Assembly: GCA_023381565.1 (NCBI GenBank)
Contig: JAMCRR010000197.1
Coordinates: forward strand, 20,811 to 84,810
Direction: 5' to 3'
DNA from: Chloroflexota bacterium
GTDB taxonomy: Bacteria; Chloroflexota; Anaerolineae; Anaerolineales; Anaerolineaceae
Length of the DNA: 64,000 bases
In this document: positions 8,762 through 16,511 of the stretch, one piece after another
Layout of the letters: every line of letters starts with the position of its first letter
How positions within the stretch are numbered: the first letter of the stretch is position 1
Notes under the pieces: model-generated
What the model was told of the DNA's origin: nothing
The model's database searches: none
What the model saw: only the letters and a program-made list of their open reading frames with translations
Translations under genes and position numbers: made by a program

Positions 8762-10258
8762 ATGGATCAAATCCCTCCCGATCAGGCAGAGTTGCCATTC
8801 GTCCTGGCACTGGATGTCGGCACATCCTCAACACGGGCCATGCTCTTCGACCGGCAAAGCCGCGCCCTTGAGGGCGTAACGGCACGTCGCGAATACACCT
8901 TCACGACCCGGCCGGATGGAACGGAAGAGACCGACCCGGACAGATTGATGGAGCAGATCTGGGAGTGTATCGACGAACTCATGGCGAAGGCAAAGCCTTC
9001 CACCCATGGCATCGTGGGTGTCGCCGTGGATACCTTTGTGGCCAACGTGATGGCGATTGATGAGGCCGGCAAGCCGATTACGTCGCTGATTTCCTATGCA
9101 GATACGCGGCCCACGCCTGAGGCTGCGGAATTGCGCCAGCGGTTTGACGAAGAGGCGGTCCACCAGCGCACAGGCGTCTATTTCCATCCGAGCTACGTGC
9201 CTGCCCGCTTCCTCTGGTTTGCAAAACATCAACCGGCGGTCCACCAAAACGCCAGGCGGTGGATATCTCTGGGTGAGTATCTCGAGCTGAGACTATTTGG
9301 AGAAGTCTCGATCTCTTATTCGGCAGCCTCCTGGACAGGGTTGCTTAACCGGACCAGCCTGGATTGGGATGAAGAGCTTCTGGCGACCTTGCCGGTGGAA
9401 AAAAGCCAGCTTTCGCCGCTGGTCGATTTTAAAGACTTCAAACAAGGGCTGCAGCAGGAGTATGCGGAGCGCTGGCCGGCGTTAGCCCAGGCGCCCTGGT
9501 TCCCGGCTGTGGGAGACGGGGCAGCCTCGAATGTGGGCAGCGGTTGCACCTCGCCAGGCCAAACTGCAGTAGTCATGGGCACCAGCAGCGCCGTGCGGGT
9601 GATCCTGGAGCAAGCCCCGGCGGTCATCCCACACGGCTTATGGAGTTACCGGGTGGACCGCCGGCGCTCGCTCCTGGGTGGCGCTTTGAGCGAGGGCGGC
9701 AGTGTTTTCGCCTGGCTCACCCACCTGCTTAACCTGGAAGGCAATGTAGACGCCGACCAGGCGGCAGGCCAGGCACCGCCCGGCGCCAACGGGCTGGTCT
9801 TTTTACCCCTGATTTCGGGTGAGCGCAGCCCTGGATGGGCCGGCTCGGCGCGTGGGGCTGTTACGGGGTTGTCGCTGGCGACTACCCCTGCTGAATTGCT
9901 GCGATCGGGTATGGAAGGAGTTGCCTGCCGCATCGCCATCGTTTACGATCTGGTGCGCCAGGTGCTCCCGAGTGATCCGCAGATCATTGCCAGCGGAGGA
10001 GCCTTGCTGCATTCGCCCGTCTGGCTACAAATCCTGGCGGACGTGCTGGGAAAACCGGTCACAGCCTCTTTAGCGGAAGAAGCCTCGGCGCGCGGGGCAG
10101 CCTTGCTGGCTTTCGAAGCGTTGGGGTATTTGGGAGATGTCAGCCAGGCGCCGCAGTTTACCGGCCAGGTCTACCTGCCCGATCCGGCCCGTCATGCACT
10201 TTATAAGGACCTGATCGAACAACAAAAGACTTTATACGACCAGGTCATCCGGGGATAG
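8762..10258 (+). CDS. FGGY-family carbohydrate kinase (gluconokinase-like)
   Basis: This ATP-dependent sugar kinase of the FGGY family has a phosphate-binding LALDVGTSSTRAMLF at the N-terminus, a second phosphate motif VVMGTSSAVRV, and an adenosine motif IIASGGALLHSPVWLQ near the C-terminus. Among FGGY members, the overall pattern (VAVDTFVANVMAID, ISYADTR) is closest to gluconokinase/XylB-like proteins. It would phosphorylate a sugar or sugar acid entering central metabolism. AGAGGA lies upstream of the ATG. Its place at the end of the catabolic group fits a final activation step. Confidence 0.85.
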   Translation: MDQIPPDQAELPFVLALDVGTSSTRAMLFDRQSRALEGVTARREYTFTTRPDGTEETDPDRLMEQIWECIDELMAKAKPSTHGIVGVAVDTFVANVMAIDEAGKPITSLISYADTRPTPEAAELRQRFDEEAVHQRTGVYFHPSYVPARFLWFAKHQPAVHQNARRWISLGEYLELRLFGEVSISYSAASWTGLLNRTSLDWDEELLATLPVEKSQLSPLVDFKDFKQGLQQEYAERWPALAQAPWFPAVGDGAASNVGSGCTSPGQTAVVMGTSSAVRVILEQAPAVIPHGLWSYRVDRRRSLLGGALSEGGSVFAWLTHLLNLEGNVDADQAAGQAPPGANGLVFLPLISGERSPGWAGSARGAVTGLSLATTPAELLRSGMEGVACRIAIVYDLVRQVLPSDPQIIASGGALLHSPVWLQILADVLGKPVTASLAEEASARGAALLAFEALGYLGDVSQAPQFTGQVYLPDPARHALYKDLIEQQKTLYDQVIRG

Positions 10259-10272
10259 CCCTGGTCGAACTG

Positions 10273-10350
10273 ATGAGTGTAGGGTATCATCCAGCCAACT
10301 ACGGCCGCGCGCCGCAGGAGAGTACCATTCTGGTGGAGATGCCAGGGTAA
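10273..10350 (+). CDS. possible 25-residue ORF overlapping the next start (TAATG)
   Basis: The ATG at 10273 opens 25 codons ending in TAA at 10348-10350. The last A of this stop is the first base of the hydrolase ATG, the classic TAATG arrangement for translational coupling. I saw no strong ribosome-binding site for the small ORF, and the peptide has no known motif. It may instead be chance or a relic. Confidence 0.2.
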   Translation: MSVGYHPANYGRAPQESTILVEMPG

Positions 10351-11117
10351 TGATTGTCACCGTCGAAAGGTTGAAGACCTACTACGAAGCTGTCGGAGAA
10401 GGCCGCCAGGTCGTGCTGCTGCATGGTTGGGGAACCGATTCGAGCAGCCTGCGCCCGGTATTGAAAGCCCTTAAGGAAAATCTCCCTGCACGGGTCATCG
10501 CCCTCGACTTCCCTGGGTTTGGCTACAGCCAGCCGCCGGGGGAAGCCTGGGACGTCAGTAGTTACACCCGGTTCTTGAGCTGCTTCCTGGATGAGCTGGG
10601 TCTGGCAGAGGTCGACATTGTGGCGCATTCTTTTGGCGGTCGGGTGGCGATCAAATTGGCGGCTGAGTATCCGGAGCGAATCCGCCGGCTGGTGCTGGTG
10701 GACAGCGCCGGGATTCGCCCGCGCCCGACTCTCCTGACGGGGTTGCGCATAGCCTTGTATAAGACGTTAAAGAAGATTACTCGAGCGTTCCCGGGTGCTG
10801 CCCATCTGTTCAGGGTAGACCGCCTCGTAGCACGGCAGGGATCTGATGACTACCGCAATGCCGGAGAGATGCGCCAGACATTTGTGAAAGTGGTGAATGA
10901 GGATCTGCGTCCCTGGCTGCGCGCAATCCGTTGCCCGGTGCTTCTGGTGTGGGGTGAACGAGACGACAGCACGCCTCTGGAGGATGGCCGCTTGATGGCT
11001 CAGCTCATCCCGCACGCCAAACTGGAGGTCATACCCGGTGCGGGCCATTTCTCATTTGTGGATAACCCCGGATTGTTCAACAGCCTGGCGATCTCCTTCC
11101 TGGGAGACAACCTGTGA
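10350..11117 (+). CDS. alpha/beta hydrolase
   Basis: This is a compact 255-residue alpha/beta-fold hydrolase. The oxyanion segment is LLHGWG (residues 23-28), the nucleophile is Ser94 in VAHSFGG, and the likely catalytic His is in GAGHFSFVDNP at the C-terminus, with the acid around WGERDDSTP. The stop overlaps the murF start by four bases (GTGA), so the two are translationally coupled. That coupling suggests a cell-wall or lipid-precursor role, but the substrate cannot be read from the sequence. Confidence 0.85.
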   Translation: MIVTVERLKTYYEAVGEGRQVVLLHGWGTDSSSLRPVLKALKENLPARVIALDFPGFGYSQPPGEAWDVSSYTRFLSCFLDELGLAEVDIVAHSFGGRVAIKLAAEYPERIRRLVLVDSAGIRPRPTLLTGLRIALYKTLKKITRAFPGAAHLFRVDRLVARQGSDDYRNAGEMRQTFVKVVNEDLRPWLRAIRCPVLLVWGERDDSTPLEDGRLMAQLIPHAKLEVIPGAGHFSFVDNPGLFNSLAISFLGDNL

Positions 11118-12769
11118 CCGGGGCCTTGCTGGGATTTCTTACCCTGCTGTGGGCGAGCCTGACCCTGACGCATTTTATCAGCCTGCTGCAATATTTCCAA
11201 CTCCATGAGTACCTGAACCTGAGGTTTTTGAAGTGGGCCGCCGCGAAGTGGCGGACGGTGATTCGCCCGATCGAAATCCTGATCTTGCTCCTTATGGCGG
11301 CGGGATGGCTGATCCCTGGGCTGGCGCAGGTTCTTGCGTTGCTCGTCGGCGTAGCGGTGCTGATGGTTTGCTCGGTTGTTTATTTTATCGTCCGGGAACG
11401 GAAGCGAAAAATCACGGCGATCAAACCACTGGTATTCACCGGTCGGGTTAAGAGGCTGATCGGAGCCGGCGTGGCGGTCGTATTGCTTGAGCTGATCTTT
11501 GTCTTTCGCCTTTGGATAGGCGCCTGGCCGTTCGATCTCTCTGCCTGGTCGATCTCCCCGGACGCCCGTATTTACGGCTACCTGCTTACACTGGCTGTCT
11601 TGAGCCAGACCAATTGTCTGAACCTGCCAGCGGCCAACCTGCTGCTGGCCCCGTACGACGCTCTCATGCGCCTCTACTATATTTCCTCGGCAAGACGCAT
11701 CTTGCAGCGCGTTAATCCTCTCGTCATCGGCATTACCGGCAGCTATGGCAAAACCAGCACGAAGGAGATCCTGGCGCATCTGCTTTCCAACAAGTATGAG
11801 GTTTTGAAGACTCCCCGGACATACAATACCATTCTGGGCGTGTGCAAGGTGATCCGGGAGGATCTGCGTCCCAAACACCAGGTTTTTATCGTGGAGATGG
11901 GCGCATATCGCCCCGGCGAGATCGCGCAGATCTGCCGGCTGGTCAAGCCTCGTATTGGTATCCTCACAGCGGTCGGTCCCCAGCATCTGGAGCGCTTTAA
12001 GACCCTGGAGAATGTCGCCCGGGCGAAATATGAGCTGATTGAAGCCCTGCCCCCAGATGGTACCGCCATTTTCAACGGCAGCGACGCGACCTGTGCCAGC
12101 CTTTCGCAGAAAACCAGGGTTAAGGCGCTGCTTTACGCGGCTGCTCCTGGAGAGCTGCAACCAGATCTGTGCCTGCAGAATCTGGAGCTGAGTGACACAG
12201 GCACTTCCTTTGAGCTGGTCGGTCGAGAGCAGGCTCCGCTGCCGATACGGATGAAGCTCCTGGGCAGGCACAATGCCACCAACGCCGTGGGGGCCATCCT
12301 GGCGGCATTCGTCTGCGGGGTGCCTCTGAAAGAATCGGCGCACCTTCTGGCCTCGGTCAGCCCAATGGAGCACCGTCTGCAACCTATTTACACCCCTAAT
12401 AACATCACGTATATCGATAATGCCTACAGCTCGAACCCTGAAGGCGCGCGGGTGGCGTTGGAAGTGCTCGCTACTTTTACTGGCCATCGCAAAATCCTGG
12501 TGACTCCCGGGTTCGCCGAGTTGGGGAAGATCGAGGCACAGGAACATGAGAAGCTGGGATCTGCCGCGGCAAGAGTCTGCGACATGATTTTTTTAATCGG
12601 CGCAGAGCAAAGGATCGAGCCGATCCGCAAGGGTATTGCCCAGGCGAACTTCGCCTCGGAGAGGGTTTATTGTTATAATCGCCTGAGCGAGGCGCGGCTC
12701 AAGCTGGCTGAGATCGTCCTGCCGGGAGACGTCATCTTATTCGAGAACGACCTGCCGGATATCTACTAA
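11114..12769 (+). CDS. murF: MurF-type Mur ligase with an N-terminal membrane domain
   Basis: This Mur ligase would add D-Ala-D-Ala to the UDP-muramyl tripeptide. The central ATPase has the P-loop ITGSYGKTSTKE with Lys213. YGKTSTKEIL, TPRTYNT and VEMGAYRPGEIA match MurF, and the C-terminal domain has YIDNAYSSNPEGARVAL. The first 185 or so residues are not in classical MurF: they carry about four hydrophobic segments (roughly 1-28, 53-95, 115-137 and 150-168), so the enzyme is probably anchored to the membrane. The start is GTG at 11114, overlapping the upstream stop. ddl follows, completing a D-Ala-D-Ala pair. An alternative is a MurT/CapB-like ligase; the DNAYSSNP motif favours MurF. Confidence 0.85.
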   Translation: MTGALLGFLTLLWASLTLTHFISLLQYFQLHEYLNLRFLKWAAAKWRTVIRPIEILILLLMAAGWLIPGLAQVLALLVGVAVLMVCSVVYFIVRERKRKITAIKPLVFTGRVKRLIGAGVAVVLLELIFVFRLWIGAWPFDLSAWSISPDARIYGYLLTLAVLSQTNCLNLPAANLLLAPYDALMRLYYISSARRILQRVNPLVIGITGSYGKTSTKEILAHLLSNKYEVLKTPRTYNTILGVCKVIREDLRPKHQVFIVEMGAYRPGEIAQICRLVKPRIGILTAVGPQHLERFKTLENVARAKYELIEALPPDGTAIFNGSDATCASLSQKTRVKALLYAAAPGELQPDLCLQNLELSDTGTSFELVGREQAPLPIRMKLLGRHNATNAVGAILAAFVCGVPLKESAHLLASVSPMEHRLQPIYTPNNITYIDNAYSSNPEGARVALEVLATFTGHRKILVTPGFAELGKIEAQEHEKLGSAAARVCDMIFLIGAEQRIEPIRKGIAQANFASERVYCYNRLSEARLKLAEIVLPGDVILFENDLPDIY

Positions 12770-12847
12770 TCCCTGCTGCTCTTAGAGAAAGCATGCTTGT
12801 ATACAACCCAACCGGGAGCAGCTCTATCTTCATTTCAGGATAAATTC

Positions 12848-14014
12848 ATGGCGAACTATCGCATAGGAGTGATTTTTGGGGGACGGTCTACCGAGCACGA
12901 AGTCTCGGTTGTAACGGGGCTGCAGGTGATCTCCTTCTTAGAGCGTCGGCATGAGGTGATCCCGATCTACATCACCAAAGAGGGGCGCTGGCTGACCGGC
13001 AAGAACCTCTCCCGGCTGGAGACCTTCAAGGCATTTAATCCCAAGGATCCCGAGCTGGAAACTCTGGCTTTTACTCCCGATACCGGCCTGCAGGCCATCC
13101 GCAACCCGCTCCCAAAAGGGATACTGGATAAGCCCAAAAAGCTGGAGCTGGATGTGGTCTTTCCGGCCATGCATGGGATGCATGGGGAAGACGGCACCCT
13201 GCAGGGATTGTTGGAGCTGGTGGATCTGCCTTACGTAGGCTCTGGGGTGACGGCTTCGGCGATTTGCATGGATAAGGTGCTGACCAAAGTTGTGCTCAAA
13301 GGGTACGGCTTGCCGGTATTGGAAAGCCATGATTTCACCCGGACCCAATGGGAAGAAGATGAGGCAGGGGTCATTGAGCAGATCGAGAGCAAATTCAGCT
13401 ACCCGATGATCGTCAAGCCGGTCCACCTGGGTTCGAGCATCGCCGTCGAAGTGGCACACGATCAGAATGATCTCAAGTTTCACATCAGTGTAGCCAGCCA
13501 TTTTGACGCGCAAATATTGGTCGAGCCTTACATTAAGCAAAAAGTCGATATCAATTGTTCGGTACTCGGCAATGAGAATCCGGTGGCGTCGGTCTGCGAG
13601 CAGCCGGTATCCAAAGATCAGCTGCTCAGCTTCGCCGATAAGTACCTGCACGACCAGCGCGAGCGGGGGATGGAAGGAGCCACGCGCCTCATCCCGGCGC
13701 CGATTGGCGCAGACCTGACGGTGCGCATCCAGCAGATGGCTATCGAGGCATTTCGTCGCGTGGGGGCGGCGGGGATTGCACGGGTCGATTTTCTGCTGGA
13801 TGGCAGCACCAACCAGGTGTACGTGAACGAGATCAATACCCTGCCTGGATCGTTTGCCTACTACCTGTGGGAACCTGCAGGGATCTCGCCGGAAGAGCTC
13901 GCCGACCGGCTGATTGACCTGGCGATGCAAGCCCACCGTGAAAAAAGCAAGACCAATTTCGCCAGCGGGCCGCTGTTGCTGCAGAATGTGGACCTGATTG
14001 GGTTAAAGAAATAA
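12848..14014 (+). CDS. ddl: D-alanine--D-alanine ligase
   Basis: This ATP-grasp ligase makes D-Ala-D-Ala for peptidoglycan. The N-terminus GVIFGGRSTEHEVSVVTG is diagnostic, followed by the serine-loop region HGMHGEDGTLQGLLELV and GSGVTASAICMDK, the grasp lysine region PMIVKPVHLGSSI, and the metal site YVNEINTLPGSFAYYLW. I place the start at 12848 (MANYRIG), with AGGA seven bases upstream; the upstream ATG at 12797 would add 17 unconserved residues. With murF directly before it, the pair forms a precursor module. The cytoplasmic enzyme is of normal length (388 residues). Confidence 0.95.
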   Translation: MANYRIGVIFGGRSTEHEVSVVTGLQVISFLERRHEVIPIYITKEGRWLTGKNLSRLETFKAFNPKDPELETLAFTPDTGLQAIRNPLPKGILDKPKKLELDVVFPAMHGMHGEDGTLQGLLELVDLPYVGSGVTASAICMDKVLTKVVLKGYGLPVLESHDFTRTQWEEDEAGVIEQIESKFSYPMIVKPVHLGSSIAVEVAHDQNDLKFHISVASHFDAQILVEPYIKQKVDINCSVLGNENPVASVCEQPVSKDQLLSFADKYLHDQRERGMEGATRLIPAPIGADLTVRIQQMAIEAFRRVGAAGIARVDFLLDGSTNQVYVNEINTLPGSFAYYLWEPAGISPEELADRLIDLAMQAHREKSKTNFASGPLLLQNVDLIGLKK

Positions 14015-14054
14015 ATATCGAGTAATACGATTTGAATAGTAGGGATTTCCCTAA

Positions 14055-14101
14055 TTGAGGACTGAGGTTTTTATGTCTATACTGAAAACGTCAGTCCTTA
14101 A
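14055..14101. repeat. 11-bp inverted repeat upstream of osmC-like gene
   Basis: TTGAGGACTGA (14055-14065) pairs with TCAGTCCTTAA (14091-14101) with one G-T wobble and a 25-base loop. It ends 47 bases before the OsmC start. There is no T-run after it, so a regulatory or operator role is as likely as termination of the ddl transcript. Confidence 0.5.
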
Positions 14102-14148
14102 TGTTTAACTTGAGGAAGTCGTTTAATGCTATGGAAAGGAAAATGTCA

Positions 14149-14592
14149 ATGGTTGATATCGAACGGCGAGCAGAAGCTGTCTGGATGGGTGATTTGTGGA
14201 CCGGAAAAGGGTACATCTCGAGCACAAGTGGAGCGTTGCAGAACGCCGATTATAGCTATGCTACCCGGTTTGAATTTGCCCCTGGCACGAACCCCGAAGA
14301 GCTGCTGGCGGCAGCACATGCCGCATGTTATAGCATGGCGTTATCGGCTGCGTTAGGAAGCAAGGGCTATAAACCAGAAAATTTACAGACTCGAGCGATC
14401 TGCACGATCAGCTCTCAGGAATCAGGGGGTTTTAAAATTACCGGAATGCAGCTCAACGTGCGGGCGCGCGTTCCAGAAATCAAAGAAGAGGTTTTTCAGG
14501 AGCTTATAAAAGTCGCAGATGATGGCTGCCCGGTCTCCAATGTCCTGCGAAAAGGTTTGCATGTAGAAATTCACGCCTCGCTGGTGAAGTAA
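14149..14592 (+). CDS. OsmC/Ohr family peroxiredoxin
   Basis: This thiol peroxidase of the OsmC type reduces organic hydroperoxides. The two redox cysteines are visible: Cys60 in AHAACYSMAL and Cys127 in DDGCPVSNVL. The early motif AEAVWMGDLWTGKG and FAPGTNPEELLAAAHAAC are typical. The start at 14149 (MVDIERRAE) has AAAGGA eight bases upstream. The upstream ATGs at 14101, 14131 and 14143 give N-terminal extensions not seen in the family. At 147 residues it is the expected size. A strong intrinsic terminator follows. Confidence 0.92.
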   Translation: MVDIERRAEAVWMGDLWTGKGYISSTSGALQNADYSYATRFEFAPGTNPEELLAAAHAACYSMALSAALGSKGYKPENLQTRAICTISSQESGGFKITGMQLNVRARVPEIKEEVFQELIKVADDGCPVSNVLRKGLHVEIHASLVK

Positions 14593-14685
14593 AGGCAAGC
14601 GTTGAAGTAATTCATGGTTGATTTTTTCCACCCTTTACAGGGGGCGTTCAATCCATGGAACGAATGTTGATTATTCAAATGTATG

Positions 14686-14717
14686 CCCTCCGTGGTTCGC
14701 TCCAACGGAGGGTTTTT
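14686..14717 (+). terminator. intrinsic terminator after osmC-like gene
   Basis: CCCTCCGT (14686-14693) pairs with ACGGAGGG (14705-14712) around an 11-base loop, directly followed by TTTTT (14713-14717). It lies about 95 bases after the OsmC stop and separates it from the next gene. Confidence 0.85.
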
Positions 14718-14855
14718 CATCCATAATCAGCTTTCAAATTTGTAAGTTGACAGACAGGTTCTATAGGTCCAATTAAGAGTAAAATAGGCATAATTGAACC
14801 TGCTGCCCGCGTAAGCGGGAGCTCAGCCGGGGTTGAACTTATTGGATTAAAAACG

Positions 14856-15404
14856 ATGATCACCCAGATAGATTTTCAAATTGCACAAAAACGCGCTCTG
14901 GAGTATTTGCAGCGAGCTGGGATCGCCATTACGCCGGGCGATGCCGAAAACATCGAAGTGGCAGATTATGGGCTTGGCGAGCTCTGGCAAACCGGTCTGG
15001 AGCTGCTCACTTACCTGCATTCCGATCGGGTATGCGCCCGAGAATTGGTGCTGCTACCCTGGCAGACCTGCCCGGAGCACCTTCATCCCACCATGGATGG
15101 CCAGGCAGGGAAGGAAGAAACCATACGCTGCCGGTGGGGAACCGTTTATCTGTACACTCCTGGAAGACCAGCCCCTTCTCCGCGGGCGCGCCCGCCTGAG
15201 AACCGCACCCGATATTATTCGGTCTGGCACGAGACCGTTCTAAGGCCTGGCGATCAGGTTACCCTCTCCCCAGACACCAAACACTGGTTCCAGAGCGGGG
15301 CAGCCGGGGCGGTAATCTCGGAGTTCTCCAATGCCTGCGGCGAAGAATACGATCTGTTCACCGATCCGGGAATTCAACGCGTGACCCTGGTAAACGGCGA
15401 TTAG
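14856..15404 (+). CDS. D-lyxose ketol-isomerase-like cupin
   Basis: This 182-residue cupin resembles D-lyxose isomerase (interconversion of D-lyxose and D-xylulose, sometimes mannose and fructose). Family signs are CPEHLHPTMDG, GKEETIRCRWGTVYLYTPG, YYSVWHETVLRPGDQVTLSP, HWFQSG and AVISEFSNACGEEYDLFTDP. The His and Glu residues in PEHLHP and GKEE, and the later His in KHWF, are the expected metal ligands. It is cytoplasmic. A small CCCGC-GTAA-GCGGG hairpin lies in the 5' region (14806-14819). The gene ends four bases into the convergent DUF362 gene. Confidence 0.85.
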   Translation: MITQIDFQIAQKRALEYLQRAGIAITPGDAENIEVADYGLGELWQTGLELLTYLHSDRVCARELVLLPWQTCPEHLHPTMDGQAGKEETIRCRWGTVYLYTPGRPAPSPRARPPENRTRYYSVWHETVLRPGDQVTLSPDTKHWFQSGAAGAVISEFSNACGEEYDLFTDPGIQRVTLVNGD

Positions 15405-16456
15405 ACCTCGGCGATTTTTAGACTGTTCAAATCGCTGTTCCCTAAACCCATCTCTGAACCGGCAACAACATAAGCCAGATCGGTTGGCTGCATGCCAAAC
15501 AGCGTCGAGGCATAGGCGTCTGCGGCAATCAGGTCGCGGCTGGCAATCACCGTGTCCAGCTTTTTAACGTCATCCAGGTTACCCCCGGTGGGCCCGTTTG
15601 CGGTTAAGATACGCACAGCATCGACGATGGTCAACGTTGGCAAGATCCGGCTGGCCAGATCAGCCAGGCGCTGCCCAATGTTCTGGTGCATAGCCGTCCG
15701 GTCGGCGATTACGCCCAGCAAGTTCTTCATGCCGATTGTGAGCTTTGCCAGATTGTGGTGTTTGGCAATGGGTACGTTGATCAGCACATTCGCCTGCAAA
15801 ATATCGCCGTAAATTTTGGTGCTCTTCAGGGATTTCCCCTGGGGGATATCCATTTTGACGTATTTATAGCCCGGCATGAACTCCATCGATCCGCCAGCTG
15901 CTTCGACCTGCTCGCGGATGCCGCTGATGTTGTAGGCTTCTTCCGCCGTCCCGCCGAAGGGATAATCCATCACCTTAACGTGCGCAGCGCCGGCTTCCAG
16001 GCACATGCGCACGACGGCGGCCACGACCCAGGGATTGGTGGTTGCCGCGTATTCATAGGTGTGATAAGCGACGCAAATATTCGGCTTGACAATCACTTCG
16101 TCACCCTGGTGGACGAACTGCTCGATCCCTCCTAAAGCCGCCACGGCGCGCCGGACCAGGTCCTCAGGCTCACCGCCGCGGGCGACTACCAGATCAGCCT
16201 GGGCCGGGGTGGGAGTGGGGTTGGGGGTGGAGGAAGAAGAAGCTGTGGTAGGTACCCCTGAAGCCGTCGCTGTGGGTGGAATTGGCGTGGGTGAAGCCTC
16301 GTCTGCCGCGGAAGTGGTGAGGTGGGTGGCCGGCAGAGTCGGATCGGGAGGGGGGGTGTTTTCCACACCGCAAGCGTTCAGGAACCAGGTTCCGGCAGCT
16401 CCACCCAGACCGGTGGCGATACGTCGTAGGAATTCTCTTCGGCTGAGATGGTTCAT
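15401..16456 (-). CDS. DUF362 domain lipoprotein with Tat-type signal
   Basis: This DUF362-family protein is exported by the twin-arginine route. It begins MNHLSRREFLRR, with the Arg pair at 6-7, and has a lipobox-like LNAC with Cys29, then a Pro/Thr/Ser linker to about residue 85. The core shows DEVIVKPNICVAY, HVKVMDYPFGG, ANVLINVPIAKHHN and TIGMKNLLGV, which match the family. DUF362 proteins are often near iron-sulfur functions, but this one has no ferredoxin cysteines. I start at 16456 because AGGAG lies ten bases before it; the longer frame would run into the preceding gene. The function is unknown. Its start follows the phosphodiester glycosidase stop by about 55 bases. Confidence 0.85.
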   Translation of the reverse strand: MNHLSRREFLRRIATGLGGAAGTWFLNACGVENTPPPDPTLPATHLTTSAADEASPTPIPPTATASGVPTTASSSSTPNPTPTPAQADLVVARGGEPEDLVRRAVAALGGIEQFVHQGDEVIVKPNICVAYHTYEYAATTNPWVVAAVVRMCLEAGAAHVKVMDYPFGGTAEEAYNISGIREQVEAAGGSMEFMPGYKYVKMDIPQGKSLKSTKIYGDILQANVLINVPIAKHHNLAKLTIGMKNLLGVIADRTAMHQNIGQRLADLASRILPTLTIVDAVRILTANGPTGGNLDDVKKLDTVIASRDLIAADAYASTLFGMQPTDLAYVVAGSEMGLGNSDLNSLKIAEV

Positions 16457-16511
16457 GGCATGAAGGCTCCTCTCATTGCGGGAGTAAAGCGCTGCAGCCT
16501 GTGACCCAGGT

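Noticed and set aside
11000-12547. Long open frame (about 515 codons) antisense to murF
   Set aside because: It lies wholly opposite a well-supported gene, has low-complexity, charge-rich composition and no recognisable domain; such mirror frames are common in this GC-rich sequence.
14747-14785. TTGACA upstream of the lyxose isomerase-like gene considered as a promoter
   Set aside because: No acceptable -10 at 16-18 bases; the nearest TAAAAT is 27 bases away.
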